Source: Georgenia soli (GTDB taxonomy: Bacteria > Actinomycetota > Actinomycetes > Actinomycetales > Actinomycetaceae). Taken from it: a stretch of DNA of 64,000 bases. This document shows positions 48,757 to 58,586 of the stretch, piece after piece. Every line of letters starts with the position of its first letter. The first letter of the stretch is position 1. The stretch spans positions 744,001-808,000 of the forward strand of contig NZ_PDJI01000004.1 of the NCBI RefSeq assembly GCF_002563695.1, in the 5' to 3' direction. The translations under genes and the position numbers were made by a program. The notes under the pieces are model-generated. The model had not been told where the DNA came from, searched no databases, and saw nothing but the letters and a program-made list of their open reading frames with translations.

Positions 48757-49155
48757 CTACTTCTGGGGCGGCTCGTCCTCCCCGGCCTCCTCCTTGGCGT
48801 CCGCCTCCTCCTTGGTGGCGTGGACGGCGCCCTCGGCGTGGTGGGCCGGCCCGTAGATCGTGTAGAGCACCAGCGGGCTGTGTCCGACGTTGATGAAGTT
48901 GTGCCGGGCGCCGGCCGGGACGGCGACGATGTCACCCGCGGCGACGAGCTGCTCCTCGCCGTCGATCACGGCCCTGGCCGACCCGGAGACGAAGCTGAGG
49001 ATCTGGTCGTTGTCCGGGTGCGTCTCCTCACCGATCTCGCCGCCCGGCTCGATCGTCATGGTGACGAGCTGGCTGTGCTGCCCCGTCCACAGGACCCGCC
49101 GGAAGTCGTCGGACTGCTCAGCCTCGCTGTCACGGGCCCAGTGATGAATGGTCAT
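48757..49155 (-). CDS. Cupin-domain protein
   Basis: 132 aa: single cupin fold with EETHPDNDQILSFVSGSARAVI and PAGARHNFINVGHSPLVLYTIY, giving a plausible His/Asp/His metal set. The tail is acidic (KEEADAKEEAGEDEPPQK). ATG after a strong GAGGAGGAG site. It is the first gene before the F420 oxidoreductase and cofE on the same strand; a functional link is only suggested by position. Confidence 0.85.
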   Translation of the reverse strand: MTIHHWARDSEAEQSDDFRRVLWTGQHSQLVTMTIEPGGEIGEETHPDNDQILSFVSGSARAVIDGEEQLVAAGDIVAVPAGARHNFINVGHSPLVLYTIYGPAHHAEGAVHATKEEADAKEEAGEDEPPQK

Positions 49156-49274
49156 GCGTCTCCTCCTCAGTCGTGGTGCGCGGTGCGCCGTCCTCCCACC
49201 TTCTCGCAGCGCCGTGCGGCCCGCAGCCGGAGAAGAGGGCAGCGACGACGGCGGACCCCACGTGAGGGCCGAGC

Positions 49275-49763
49275 TCAGGCCGCCGAGCTCTGGATCGAGG
49301 AGATCTGGTCGGCGAAGGCGCGCACCTTCTCCTCCCAGCCGTCCTCGAGGGGCCCCTTGAGGTCGGTGACCTTGACGGTGCCCTCCGCGACCTCCACGCC
49401 CTTGCCCTCGAGGAGCTTCCGCATGGTCGGCATGACCTGCTGCCAGTGCTCCAGCTTCGCCGGGTCTGGCATCTGCCCGTTCTTGTCCGGCTTCACCGCG
49501 GCCTCGGTGGTGAGGATGGCGTACCGGGCCCCCGGCTCGAGCCGCACCCGCCCGACGAAGCTGCGCGCGGTGCGGCGGGGCTTGCCCATGAACCCAGGCG
49601 CGCTGAAGACGTACACGTCGGCCGCGGGCAGGTGCTTCGGGTCGGCGTCACGCATGTGCTGGACGTCGACCGTGACGCCTCTCTCGGCCATCAGCTCCGC
49701 GAACCTTGCCGCCACCGCGGCACCGTTGCCGAACCGGGACGCGTGGTAGTAGGCGATCTTCAT
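49275..49763 (-). CDS. Flavodoxin-like protein
   Basis: 162 aa with an N-terminal flavodoxin-type start (KIAYYHASRFGNGAAVAARFAELMAERG), then ADVYVFSAPGFMGKPRRTARSFV and GARYAILTTEAA. The phosphate loop is S-R-F-G-N-G rather than the usual T-x-T-G-N-T. Likely binds FMN; role unknown. ATG at 49763 with GAGGGA upstream; the frame further up runs through the heptamer repeats and is not coding. Confidence 0.8.
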   Translation of the reverse strand: MKIAYYHASRFGNGAAVAARFAELMAERGVTVDVQHMRDADPKHLPAADVYVFSAPGFMGKPRRTARSFVGRVRLEPGARYAILTTEAAVKPDKNGQMPDPAKLEHWQQVMPTMRKLLEGKGVEVAEGTVKVTDLKGPLEDGWEEKVRAFADQISSIQSSAA

Positions 49764-49880
49764 GGCCGGTCCCTCCCTGACCTCGCGCGTGGCGCTCCAG
49801 GGGCGGAGCGCACTCCGCGGCCGTTCCCTACCAGCACAACTCGTGCAGGACGGGGACGAAAGGGACCTGGGTCCCGGTCG

Positions 49881-50054
49881 CGTCCGGCGCCCGGCGCCCG
49901 GCGTCCGGCGCCCGGCATCCGGCGCCCGGCGCCCGGCGCCCGGCGTCCGGCGTCCGGCGTCCGGCGTCCCGCGACAGGGTGCCCGCCACAGAGCGCCCGG
50001 CGTCCGGCGTCCGGCGTCCGGCGTCCCCGACAGGGTGCCCGCCACAGAGCGCCC
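49881..50054. repeat. Heptanucleotide minisatellite (CGYCCGG)n in two blocks
   Basis: From 49881 twelve contiguous 7-bp units of CGTCCGG or CGCCCGG (one CATCCGG), then a decayed unit to 49971; a second block of four units begins at 49994. A 27-bp segment starting CGACAGGGTGCCCGCCACAG occurs twice (49972-49998 and 50028-50054), 56 bp (8 x 7) apart. The array lies in the 373-bp gap between the flavodoxin start and the GH4 stop. Any frame through it is open, so the reading frames here are not genes. Confidence 0.93.
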
Positions 50055-50136
50055 AGCCCGGCTCCCGTCACCCCTCACGCAGCGACCGTCAGCGGTACCC
50101 GCCCGACGAGCCGGGGACCATCGCCCCGAACTGCGG

Positions 50137-51510
50137 TCAGAGGTAGGCGTCGACGAGCCGCCGCGCCACCTCCGCGGAGTCGACGAGCGGGTGCATGCCG
50201 AACGCCAGCCAGGCCGTCTGCGGCGAACGCGTCCGGGCCGCCTCGATGACGAGCCGCTCCGAGGCCTTGACCGCCTGGACCCGCGCGAGCATCGCCGGCT
50301 CCAGGGGGCGTTCGACGGGCAGCGGGTGCACCCCTTCGCCGTCCACGTGCACCGGGACCTCCACGACCGCGTCGGCGGGCAGGCCGGCGACCAGGGGTTG
50401 GCCGTCGGCGCCTGTGTTGGCGACGTCGAGGATCATGCGGTGCTCCTCGCCGCCGAGCAGGGCGGCCATCAGGTCGACGGCGACCTCGTGGTACCCGCCG
50501 CCGAGGTCCTCCTCGGCCCGCTCCCCCGCCTGCTGGGCCTCGCGCTCGGTGGCCATGTACGTGGCCTCGCGCTCGGCGAGCGCGGTGCGCCAGAGCTCGG
50601 CGGCCCGACCGGGCTCGGCGGCGGCAGCCTCGTAGAACCGGGCCTGCTGGCCGAGCAGGAACTCCCCGCGCGTGGACTCCTGCGCCGCGATGCCGGCGAC
50701 GGCCTCCCGGGTGAAGTCGTAGTAGTACAGGTACTCGTTGGGCACGGCGCGCAGCGCCCGCAGCCAGCCGGCCCCCATCAGACGGGCCTCCTCCAGACCC
50801 CCGAGGGCGGCGTCGTCGGCGAGCAGGGCGGGCAGCAGGTCCTCGCCGCCGGCACGGATGCCGCGCAGCCAGCCGAGGTGGTTGAGCCCGGCGTAGTCGA
50901 TCGTCACGTCGCCGCGGTCGAACGCCCGGGCGTCGAGGCCGACGGCACGCAGGGCACGCCGCACCAGGGAGATGGGGGTGTCGCAGATGCCCACCACCCG
51001 GTCGCCCAGCCGGGCCCGCATCGCCTCGGTGACGATCGACGCCGGGTTCGTGAAGCTGATCGTCCACGCCCGGGGCGCGAGCTCCGCGATCCGGGCCGCG
51101 ATCCGATCCACCTCTGGGACGGTGCGCAGCGCGTACGCGAGCCCGCCCGGCCCGACCGTCTCCTGGCCCAGCAGCCCCTCCCCCAGCGCCACCCGCTCGT
51201 CCCGGGTGCGCCCCGCAGTCCCGCCGACCCGGACGGCGGAGAAGATGACGTCGGCGCCGGTCAGCGCCTCGTCGAGGTCCGTGGTCGCCCGGACCCGCGG
51301 CGCTCCCGCCGTGTACGCACCGCCCGCCGCCTGGCCGTGCCCGCCGACCTGACGCAGGACGTCGGCCATGACCGCCAGGCGATCCGGATCGTCGTCGAGC
51401 AGGACGACCTCGTCCACCGGGACCCTGTCCCTGGCCGCAGCGACCGCCTCGTAGACCAGCGGGACGCGGAAGCCGCCCCCGCCGAGGATCGTCAGAATCA
51501 CCTGGCCCAC
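50137..51510 (-). CDS. GH4-family 6-phospho-glycosidase
   Basis: A 457-aa NAD- and Mn-dependent glycosidase: N-terminal VILTILGGGGFRVPLVYEA (dinucleotide binding), SFTNPASIVTEAM, GICDTPISL (metal Cys), DYAGLNHLGWLRG (metal His) and GGYHEVAVDLMAALL. Of the 6-phospho-beta-glucosidase branch. It would cut phosphorylated disaccharides delivered by a PTS. GTG at 51510; another GTG lies 9 bp inside. Divergent from a PfkB kinase, with only 29 bp between starts; TACGAT at 51533-51528 is a possible -10. Confidence 0.9.
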   Translation of the reverse strand: MGQVILTILGGGGFRVPLVYEAVAAARDRVPVDEVVLLDDDPDRLAVMADVLRQVGGHGQAAGGAYTAGAPRVRATTDLDEALTGADVIFSAVRVGGTAGRTRDERVALGEGLLGQETVGPGGLAYALRTVPEVDRIAARIAELAPRAWTISFTNPASIVTEAMRARLGDRVVGICDTPISLVRRALRAVGLDARAFDRGDVTIDYAGLNHLGWLRGIRAGGEDLLPALLADDAALGGLEEARLMGAGWLRALRAVPNEYLYYYDFTREAVAGIAAQESTRGEFLLGQQARFYEAAAAEPGRAAELWRTALAEREATYMATEREAQQAGERAEEDLGGGYHEVAVDLMAALLGGEEHRMILDVANTGADGQPLVAGLPADAVVEVPVHVDGEGVHPLPVERPLEPAMLARVQAVKASERLVIEAARTRSPQTAWLAFGMHPLVDSAEVARRLVDAYL

Positions 51511-51539
51511 GCTAGCGGGATGGCAGGATCGTAGGCACC

Positions 51540-52652
51540 ATGAGCCCCGCCCCCTCAGACCCCCTCGACCTGCTGGTCACCGGCCCCGTCTTCTTCGACC
51601 TGATCTTCACCGGCATGCCGAGCGGACCGGTCCCGGGCACCGAGGTCTGGGCGGAGGGCATGGGCACCGCCCCCGGCGGGATCGCGAACCTCGCCGTCGC
51701 CGCCGCACGCCTCGGCATGCGCACCGGCCTGGCGTCGGGCTTCGGTGACGACGCCTACGCCGACTGGCTCTGGACGGTCCTGTCCCAGCAGGAGGGCGTA
51801 GACCTCTCCGCGTCCCGCCGCTACCGGCACTGGCACACCTCGGTCACCGTCTCCCTCGCCCTCGACGGGGACCGCGCCATGGTCAGCCACGGCCATGACG
51901 ACCCCGAGCCGGCCGGCACGCTGATGGCGTCCGCTCCCGCGGCCCGCGCCGTCGTCGCCGACATCACGAACCCCGGGGACGACGGCGAACCCTGGTGGCG
52001 CGCCCCCGCGGCCGCCGGCTCGCTCGTCTTCGCGGACGGCGGATGGGACCCCTCCGAGACCTGGGACCCGGACCGTCTCACCACCCTGGACGGTTGCCAC
52101 GCGTTCACGCCGAACGCCGTCGAGGCCATGGCCTACACCCGCACGGACAGCCCGGTCGCGGCTGCCCGCGCCCTGGCGGAGCACGTCCCCCTGGTCGTGG
52201 TGACGCTCGGGGCGGAGGGGGCGCTGGCCGTCGACTCCGCGACCGGCTCGCAGGTCGAGGTCTCCCCCCTGCGGGTGCGGGCGCTGGACGCCACCGGCGC
52301 CGGCGACGTCTTCGCCGCCGCGCTGATCGGCGGGACCCTGCAGGGGTGGGACCTCGAGCGGCGGCTCCGGTTCGCGGTCCTGTGCTCCGCCCTGGCGGTG
52401 CAGCACTTCGGCGGGTCGCTCGCCGCTCCCGGCTGGGGCGACATCGCCGACTGGTGGGACGCCACGGTCGCGGCCGCCCGCACCGGGGACCGCGCAGCGC
52501 GTGCGACCGCCGACAGCTACGACTTCCTCGACGACGTCCTGCCCGGCCACGCGCTCGCCCGCGTCCGCCGCGCGGAGGCCACCATCGCCCGCTTCTCCGA
52601 CGCCATGCCCGACGTCGTCGTGCCCACGCCGACGGTGAGGCCCGGCCGGTGA
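51540..52652 (+). CDS. PfkB-family carbohydrate kinase
   Basis: A 370-aa ribokinase-like sugar kinase. TAPGGIANLAVAAARLG is the N-terminal glycine motif; RALDATGAGDVFAAALIGG contains the anion hole and catalytic Asp. VVVTLGAEGALAVD is also typical. Substrate not identifiable; pairing with GH4 suggests a sugar released by that enzyme. Its stop overlaps the start of the peptidase gene. Confidence 0.88.
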   Translation: MSPAPSDPLDLLVTGPVFFDLIFTGMPSGPVPGTEVWAEGMGTAPGGIANLAVAAARLGMRTGLASGFGDDAYADWLWTVLSQQEGVDLSASRRYRHWHTSVTVSLALDGDRAMVSHGHDDPEPAGTLMASAPAARAVVADITNPGDDGEPWWRAPAAAGSLVFADGGWDPSETWDPDRLTTLDGCHAFTPNAVEAMAYTRTDSPVAAARALAEHVPLVVVTLGAEGALAVDSATGSQVEVSPLRVRALDATGAGDVFAAALIGGTLQGWDLERRLRFAVLCSALAVQHFGGSLAAPGWGDIADWWDATVAAARTGDRAARATADSYDFLDDVLPGHALARVRRAEATIARFSDAMPDVVVPTPTVRPGR

Positions 52653-53950
52653 GCGCGCTGGAGACCGCCGACCACCGCCGCGACGGTCACCGCGTGCTCG
52701 AGCACCGGCTGGCCGTCCCCCTCGACCACGCCGACCCCGCGGGCGAGCGGATCACGATCTTCGCCCGCGAGATCGTCCGCGACGGCGGCGAGGACCTCCC
52801 GCACCTGCTCTACCTCCAGGGCGGCCCCGGGGGGCGGGCGGACCGGCCGGCCCAGCTGACGGGGTGGCTCGACCGGGCGCTGCGCGACTACCGCGTGGTC
52901 CTCCTGGACCAGCGCGGCACCGGGCTGTCCACGCCCGCCGACGCGCTGACCGTGACGGCGCGGGGCGACGCCCGCGCGCAGGCCGACTACCTCGCCAAAT
53001 TCCGCGCCGACGCCATCGTCGACGACGCCGAGCGGCTCCGCGAGGCGCTCCTCGGGGGCACCCCGTGGTCGCTGCTGGGCCAGTCCTTCGGCGGCTTCGT
53101 CATCACCCGGTACCTCTCCGTCGCCCCGCACGCGGTCAGGGAGGCCCTGGTCACCGGTGGTCTGCCCGGGCTGACCGCGGGCGCCGAGGACGTCTACCGG
53201 CGCACCTACGCCCTCACCGCCCGCCGCAACCGGCAGTACTTCGCCCGTTACCCGGGCGACGAGGCCAGCCTGCGCCTGCTCGCCCGGCACCTCGCGGACA
53301 CGGTGGAGCTCCTGCCCACCGGTGAACGGCTCACCCCGCGCCGGGTGCGGCAGATCGGCATCCGGCTCGGCGCCGACCTGGGGTTCGACGCGCTGCACTA
53401 CGTGCTGGAGGACCCGTTCGTCACCGTCGGCGGCACGCGCCGGGTCAGCCGGGCGGTCCTCGCCGACGTCGGTGCCCTCCTCAGCCACGCCACCAACCCG
53501 CTCTACGCGGTGCTCCACGAGGCGATCTACGCCCAGGGCCGGGCGACGCGGTGGGCGGCGCACCGGCTGCGGGAGCACGTCGACGGCTTCGCCGAGGACG
53601 CCGACCCGGCCGACACCTCCATCCCCTTCTTCCTCACCGGCGAGCACGTCTACCCGTGGCAGCTGCGCGAGGACCCGGCCCTGGCCCCGCTCGCCGACGC
53701 CGCGGACCTGCTGGCCGCCAAGGACGACTTCCCGGTGCTGTACGACCCGGAGGCCCTCGCGGCAGACGGCCCGCCGGTCGCGGCGGCGGTCTACCTCGAC
53801 GACATGTTCGTCCCCTTCGACCTGTCCATGGCCACTGCCGAGGCGCTGCACGACGCACGCCCGTGGGTGAGCAACGACTACGCCCACGACGGCATCCGGA
53901 CCGACGGCGCCCGCATCCTCGACAGGCTCATCGCCCTGGCCCGCCGCTGA
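52649..53950 (+). CDS. Alpha/beta hydrolase, prolyl aminopeptidase (S33) type
   Basis: 433 aa. Oxyanion segment LLYLQGGPGGRADRP, DQRGTGLSTP, nucleophile elbow GQSFGGFVITRYL, Asp probably in YLDDMFVPF, His in SNDYAHDGIR. This order fits proline iminopeptidases that remove N-terminal proline. GTG at 52649 overlaps the kinase stop by 4 bp. The link to the sugar genes is unclear. Confidence 0.87.
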   Translation: MSALETADHRRDGHRVLEHRLAVPLDHADPAGERITIFAREIVRDGGEDLPHLLYLQGGPGGRADRPAQLTGWLDRALRDYRVVLLDQRGTGLSTPADALTVTARGDARAQADYLAKFRADAIVDDAERLREALLGGTPWSLLGQSFGGFVITRYLSVAPHAVREALVTGGLPGLTAGAEDVYRRTYALTARRNRQYFARYPGDEASLRLLARHLADTVELLPTGERLTPRRVRQIGIRLGADLGFDALHYVLEDPFVTVGGTRRVSRAVLADVGALLSHATNPLYAVLHEAIYAQGRATRWAAHRLREHVDGFAEDADPADTSIPFFLTGEHVYPWQLREDPALAPLADAADLLAAKDDFPVLYDPEALAADGPPVAAAVYLDDMFVPFDLSMATAEALHDARPWVSNDYAHDGIRTDGARILDRLIALARR

Positions 53951-54003
53951 GGTCGTGGACCGTGACGACGGCCACGTCCGCCGTCGTGGAAGAATCGGTC
54001 ACC

Positions 54004-56679
54004 ATGAGCGATGCATCCCTGGCCCCCTCCGTCGACGTCGAGACCTTCCCCGCGCCGTCGGTACCGGAGAAGGTCAGCCTCGACGGGATCGAGGACCGCT
54101 GGAACGACGCGTGGACGAGCGAGGGCACCTACACCTTCGACCGCAGCGCCACCCGCGAGCAGGTGTACTCCATCGACACCCCGCCGCCGACCGTCTCGGG
54201 CTCGCTCCACGTCGGCCACGTGTTCAGCTACACCCACACCGACGTCGTCGCGCGCTTCCAGCGCATGCGCGGCAAGGCGGTCTTCTACCCGATGGGCTGG
54301 GACGACAACGGCCTGCCCACCGAGCGCCGCGTGCAGAACTACTTCGGCGTCCGCTGCGACCCCTCGCTGCCCTACGAGCCCGACTTCACCCCGCCGCACA
54401 CAGGCGGCGAGGGCAAGTCGGTCAAGGCCGCGGACCAGAAGCCGGTCAGCCGCCGGAACTTCGTGGAGCTGTGCGAGCGCCTCACCGCCGAGGACGAGCA
54501 GCAGTTCGAGGCGCTGTGGCGACACCTCGGCCTCAGCGTGGACTGGCAGCACCACTACCAGACCATCGGGAAGGACGCCCAGGCCGTCGCGCAGGCGGCG
54601 TTCCTGCGCAACCTCGCCCGCGGCGAGGCCTACCAGGCCCAGGCGCCGGGGCTGTGGGACGTCACGTTCCAGACCGCCGTCGCCCAGGCCGAGCTGGAGG
54701 CCCGTGACTACCCGGGCCACTACCACAAGGTCGCCTTCCACAAGCCGGACGGCTCCCCGGTCCACATCGAGACGACCCGCCCGGAGCTGCTGCCCGCGTG
54801 CGTGGCGCTGATCGCCCACCCCGACGACGAGCGCTACCAGGACCTCTTCGGCACCACGGTCACCTCGCCCATCTTCGGCGTCGAGCTGCCCGTGCTCGCC
54901 CACCCGGCGGCGGAGATGGACAAGGGCGCCGGCATCGCGATGTGCTGCACCTTCGGCGACCTCACGGACGTGCAGTGGTGGCGCGAGCTGGACCTGCCGA
55001 CGCGCCCCGTCCTGGGCCGCAACGGCCGCATCCTCGCCGACACCCCGGACTGGATCACCGACGAGGCCGGTCGCGCCGCCTACGGCGAGATGGCCGGCAA
55101 GACGACGTTCTCGGCCCGGACCGCGGTCGTCGACGCGCTCAAGGCCTCCGGCGACCTGGTCGGCGAGCCGGTCCCCACGCAGCGCAAGACCAACTTCTTC
55201 GAGAAGGGCGACAAGCCCCTCGAGATCGTCACCTCGCGCCAGTGGTACATCCGCAACGGCGGGCGCCCGCACACGGAGGCCAACGGCAAGGAGCTGCGGG
55301 AGAACCTCATCGCCCGCGGCAAGGAGCTCGACTTCCACCCCGACTTCATGCGGGTGCGCTACGAGAACTGGGTCAACGGGCTCAACAGCGACTGGCTCAT
55401 CTCCCGTCAGCGTTTCTTCGGCGTCCCGATCCCGGTCTGGTACGCCGTCGGTGACGACGGCGAGCCCGACTACGAGCGCGTCCTCACCCCGGACGAGGCC
55501 CAGCTCCCCGTCGACCCGAGCATCGACGTCCCCGCCGGGTACACCGAGGACCAGCGCGGCGTGGCCGGCGGGTTCGTGGGCGAGGTCGACATCATGGACA
55601 CGTGGGCGACGTCGTCGCTCTCCCCCCAGATCGCGGGCGGCTGGCTGCGCGACCAGGACCTCTTCGAGCGGGTCTACCCGATGGACCTGCGCCCGCAGGG
55701 CCAGGACATCATCCGCACCTGGCTCTTCTCCACCGTGGTCCGCGCCCACCTCGAGTTCGGCGCGCTCCCGTGGAAGCACGCCGCCATCTCGGGCTGGATC
55801 CTCGACCCCGACCGCAAGAAGATGTCCAAGTCCAAGGGCAACGTGGTCACGCCCATGGGCCTGCTCGAGGAGCACGGCTCCGACGCGGTGCGCTACTGGG
55901 CGGCCTCCGCCCGCCTGGGCACGGACGCCGCATTCGAGGTCGGCCAGATGAAGATCGGCCGCCGCCTCGCCATCAAGATCCTCAACGCCTCGCGGTTCGC
56001 GCTGACCATGGGCGGGGAGGAGGACCTCGTCCTCGACCCGGCCGCGGTCACCGCCCCCATCGACCGCGCGATGCTCGCGGGCCTGGCGGACGTGGTCGAC
56101 ACCGCGACGGCCGCCTTCGAGGCCTACGACCACACCCGCGCGCTCGAGACCACCGAGACGTTCTTCTGGACGTTCTGCGACGACTACCTCGAGCTGGTCA
56201 AGGACCGTGCGTACAACCGCGACGGCGCCCTGCCGCCGGCGGAGGCGGCCTCCGCCCGGGCCGCGCTGGCCATCGCCGTCGACACGTTCCTGCGCCTGTT
56301 CGCGCCGGTGCTGCCGTTCGCCACCGAGGAGGTGTGGAGCTGGTACCGCACCGGGTCCGTGCACCAGGCCCCCTGGCCGGCCTCGGCCCCGCTGCGTGCG
56401 GCCGCCGCCGACGGCGACCCCGCCCTCATCGGCGCCACCGGGGACGCGCTGGCCGCCCTGCGCAAGGTGAAGTCGGAGGCGAAGGTCTCCCAGCGCACCA
56501 CGTTCGCGCGGGCGCGCCTGCAGCTGCCCGCGGAGTCGATCGCCCTCGTCCAGCAGGCCCTGGCGGACCTGCGGGCGGCCGGCCGGGTGCGCGGCGACCT
56601 CGAGATCCTGGGCGCGCCCGCCGGTGACTCGGCCGTCGTCGTCGACCACGAGCTGGACGAGCCCGAACCGCGTCGCTGA
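54004..56679 (+). CDS. valS: Valyl-tRNA synthetase
   Basis: 891 aa, class I. HIGH as SGSLHVGHVFSYTHTD, KMSKS as DRKKMSKSKGNVV, editing domain with ETTRPELLPACVALIAHPDD. The sequence following HIGH (MGWDDNGLPTERRVQNYFGV) is that of the shorter, archaeal-like ValRS branch used by several actinobacteria. ATG at 54004; frame open upstream is a shadow of the peptidase gene. Confidence 0.96.
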   Translation: MSDASLAPSVDVETFPAPSVPEKVSLDGIEDRWNDAWTSEGTYTFDRSATREQVYSIDTPPPTVSGSLHVGHVFSYTHTDVVARFQRMRGKAVFYPMGWDDNGLPTERRVQNYFGVRCDPSLPYEPDFTPPHTGGEGKSVKAADQKPVSRRNFVELCERLTAEDEQQFEALWRHLGLSVDWQHHYQTIGKDAQAVAQAAFLRNLARGEAYQAQAPGLWDVTFQTAVAQAELEARDYPGHYHKVAFHKPDGSPVHIETTRPELLPACVALIAHPDDERYQDLFGTTVTSPIFGVELPVLAHPAAEMDKGAGIAMCCTFGDLTDVQWWRELDLPTRPVLGRNGRILADTPDWITDEAGRAAYGEMAGKTTFSARTAVVDALKASGDLVGEPVPTQRKTNFFEKGDKPLEIVTSRQWYIRNGGRPHTEANGKELRENLIARGKELDFHPDFMRVRYENWVNGLNSDWLISRQRFFGVPIPVWYAVGDDGEPDYERVLTPDEAQLPVDPSIDVPAGYTEDQRGVAGGFVGEVDIMDTWATSSLSPQIAGGWLRDQDLFERVYPMDLRPQGQDIIRTWLFSTVVRAHLEFGALPWKHAAISGWILDPDRKKMSKSKGNVVTPMGLLEEHGSDAVRYWAASARLGTDAAFEVGQMKIGRRLAIKILNASRFALTMGGEEDLVLDPAAVTAPIDRAMLAGLADVVDTATAAFEAYDHTRALETTETFFWTFCDDYLELVKDRAYNRDGALPPAEAASARAALAIAVDTFLRLFAPVLPFATEEVWSWYRTGSVHQAPWPASAPLRAAAADGDPALIGATGDALAALRKVKSEAKVSQRTTFARARLQLPAESIALVQQALADLRAAGRVRGDLEILGAPAGDSAVVVDHELDEPEPRR

Positions 56680-56741
56680 CACGCACCGCCCGCGCCGACC
56701 GACGCACACGCGCCGCTGACGCGACGCAAGGAAGGAACACG

Positions 56742-58562
56742 ATGGCCCAGACCACCACGCTGCACGAGGTCTCCACGCCCGGCCGGGGCAATCTCACCGC
56801 CGACATGTCGATCCCGAAGATCCTGCGCGACCGCGCCGCCCGGGAGCCCGACGGCACGATCTTCGAGCGCCAGTCCGCCCTCGGGTCGAGCTTCGTGCCC
56901 GTGACGACGAAGGTCTTCTTCGACGAGGTGCGGGCGTTCGCGAAGGGCCTGGTGGCGCTCGGCCTCGAGCCCGGTGACCGCATCGCGATCATGAGCCGGA
57001 CGAGCTACGAGTGGTCGGTCGTCGACTTCGGCGGCTGGTCCGCCGGTGCCGTGCCCGTGTCGATCTACGAGACGTCCTCCGCCGAGCAGGTCGAGTGGAT
57101 CGTGTCCGACTCCGCCGTGCGGTTCGTCTTCGTGGAGAGCCGCGCCATGGCCGCGCTCGTCGAGCCGCTGGTGGGCAAGGTCGAGTCGCTCGAGAAGGTC
57201 TTCGTCATCGACGAGTTCGCCATCTCCCAGGTGTCCGCCGAGGGGGCCGACGTCCCGGACCAGGTGATCGACGAGCGCACGGACGCCGTGCGCATGGACG
57301 ACCTGGCCACCGTCATCTACACCTCCGGCACCACCGGGCGGCCCAAGGGCGTCGAGCTGACCCACGGCAACTTCGTGTCCCTGGTGGTCAACGGCACCGA
57401 CGACCCGAACTTCTCCGACGTCGTGCGGGGCAGCGGCAAGCGCACCCTGCTGTTCATGCCGCTGGCGCACGTCTTCGCACGCTTCGTCGAGGTGCTGTGC
57501 GTCTACTCGGGGGCGGTCATGGCGCACGTGCCGGACGCCAAGAACCTCGTGGCCGACCTGAACGCGTTCCGGCCCACCTTCCTGCTCGCCGTGCCGCGCG
57601 TCTTCGAGAAGGTCTACAACTCGGCCGACGCCAAGGCCGGGGCGGGCACGAAGAAGCGGATCTTCCGCTGGGGCGCCAAGGTGGCCATCGAGTACTCCCG
57701 CGCCCAGGACCGTCCCGGCGGCCCGACGGCGGCCCTCAAGGCCCAGCACGCCCTCGCCTCCCGGCTCGTCTACGGCAAGATCCTCGCCGCCATGGGCGGC
57801 GACCTCGTCTACGCCGTCTCGGGCGGCGCCCCGCTCGGCGAGCGGCTCGGGCACTTCTTCCGCGGGATCGGCGTCGTCGTCCTCGAGGGCTACGGCCTGA
57901 CCGAGGTCGGCGCCCCGACGACCGTCAACCGGCCCGGGCTCGTCAAGATCGGCACCGTCGGACCGCCGTACCCCGGCAGCTCGGTGCGCATCGGTCCCGA
58001 CGGCCAGGTGCAGGTCAAGGGCCCCAACGTCTTCCGCGGGTACCGGAACAACCCCGAGGCCACCGCGGCGGCGTTCGACGACGGATGGTTCGTCACCGGC
58101 GACATCGGCACGCTGGACGAGGACGGCTACCTGCGCATCACCGGACGCCAGAAGGAGATCATCGTCACCGCCGGCGGCAAGAACGTCGCCCCCGCGGTGC
58201 TCGAGGACCGCCTGCGCGGCCACCCGCTGGTCTCCCAGGTGGTCGTCGTCGGCGACGGCAAGCCGTTCATCGGCGCGCTCGTCACGCTCGACGCCGACAT
58301 GCTTCCCCAGTGGCTGACCAACCACGGCCTGCCCGCGATGAGCGTCGCGGAGGCGGCCGAGAACCCGCAGGTGCTCGCCGCCCTGGACCGCGCGGTCACC
58401 CGCGCCAACGAGGCGGTCTCCCGGGCGGAGTCGATCCGCAAGATCCGGGTGCTGACCACGGACTTCACGATCGAGAACGACTACCTCACGCCGTCGCAGA
58501 AGGTGAAGCGGGCCAAGGTGCTCGCCGACTTCGCCGACGAGGTCGAGAAGATCTACTCCTGA
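56742..58562 (+). CDS. AMP-forming long-chain fatty acid-CoA ligase
   Basis: 606 aa. ATP motif VIYTSGTTGRPKGVELTHGNF, GYGLTEVGAPTTVN, GWFVTGDIGTLDEDGYLRITGRQKEIIVTAGGKNVAP and the Lys-bearing C-terminal LTPSQKVKRAKVLADF. This is the FadD15-like group that activates long-chain fatty acids. ATG preceded by AAGGAAGGA, 62 bp after valS; convergent with the chorismate mutase gene. Confidence 0.93.
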   Translation: MAQTTTLHEVSTPGRGNLTADMSIPKILRDRAAREPDGTIFERQSALGSSFVPVTTKVFFDEVRAFAKGLVALGLEPGDRIAIMSRTSYEWSVVDFGGWSAGAVPVSIYETSSAEQVEWIVSDSAVRFVFVESRAMAALVEPLVGKVESLEKVFVIDEFAISQVSAEGADVPDQVIDERTDAVRMDDLATVIYTSGTTGRPKGVELTHGNFVSLVVNGTDDPNFSDVVRGSGKRTLLFMPLAHVFARFVEVLCVYSGAVMAHVPDAKNLVADLNAFRPTFLLAVPRVFEKVYNSADAKAGAGTKKRIFRWGAKVAIEYSRAQDRPGGPTAALKAQHALASRLVYGKILAAMGGDLVYAVSGGAPLGERLGHFFRGIGVVVLEGYGLTEVGAPTTVNRPGLVKIGTVGPPYPGSSVRIGPDGQVQVKGPNVFRGYRNNPEATAAAFDDGWFVTGDIGTLDEDGYLRITGRQKEIIVTAGGKNVAPAVLEDRLRGHPLVSQVVVVGDGKPFIGALVTLDADMLPQWLTNHGLPAMSVAEAAENPQVLAALDRAVTRANEAVSRAESIRKIRVLTTDFTIENDYLTPSQKVKRAKVLADFADEVEKIYS

Positions 58563-58586
58563 CCAAACCGCCGTCCGGCGGGGGCC

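Noticed and set aside
49764..50078. Arg/Gly/Pro/Ala-rich frames through the heptamer array
   Set aside because: A 7-bp repeat of this composition stays open in all frames; the translations are repeated peptides without any start signal.
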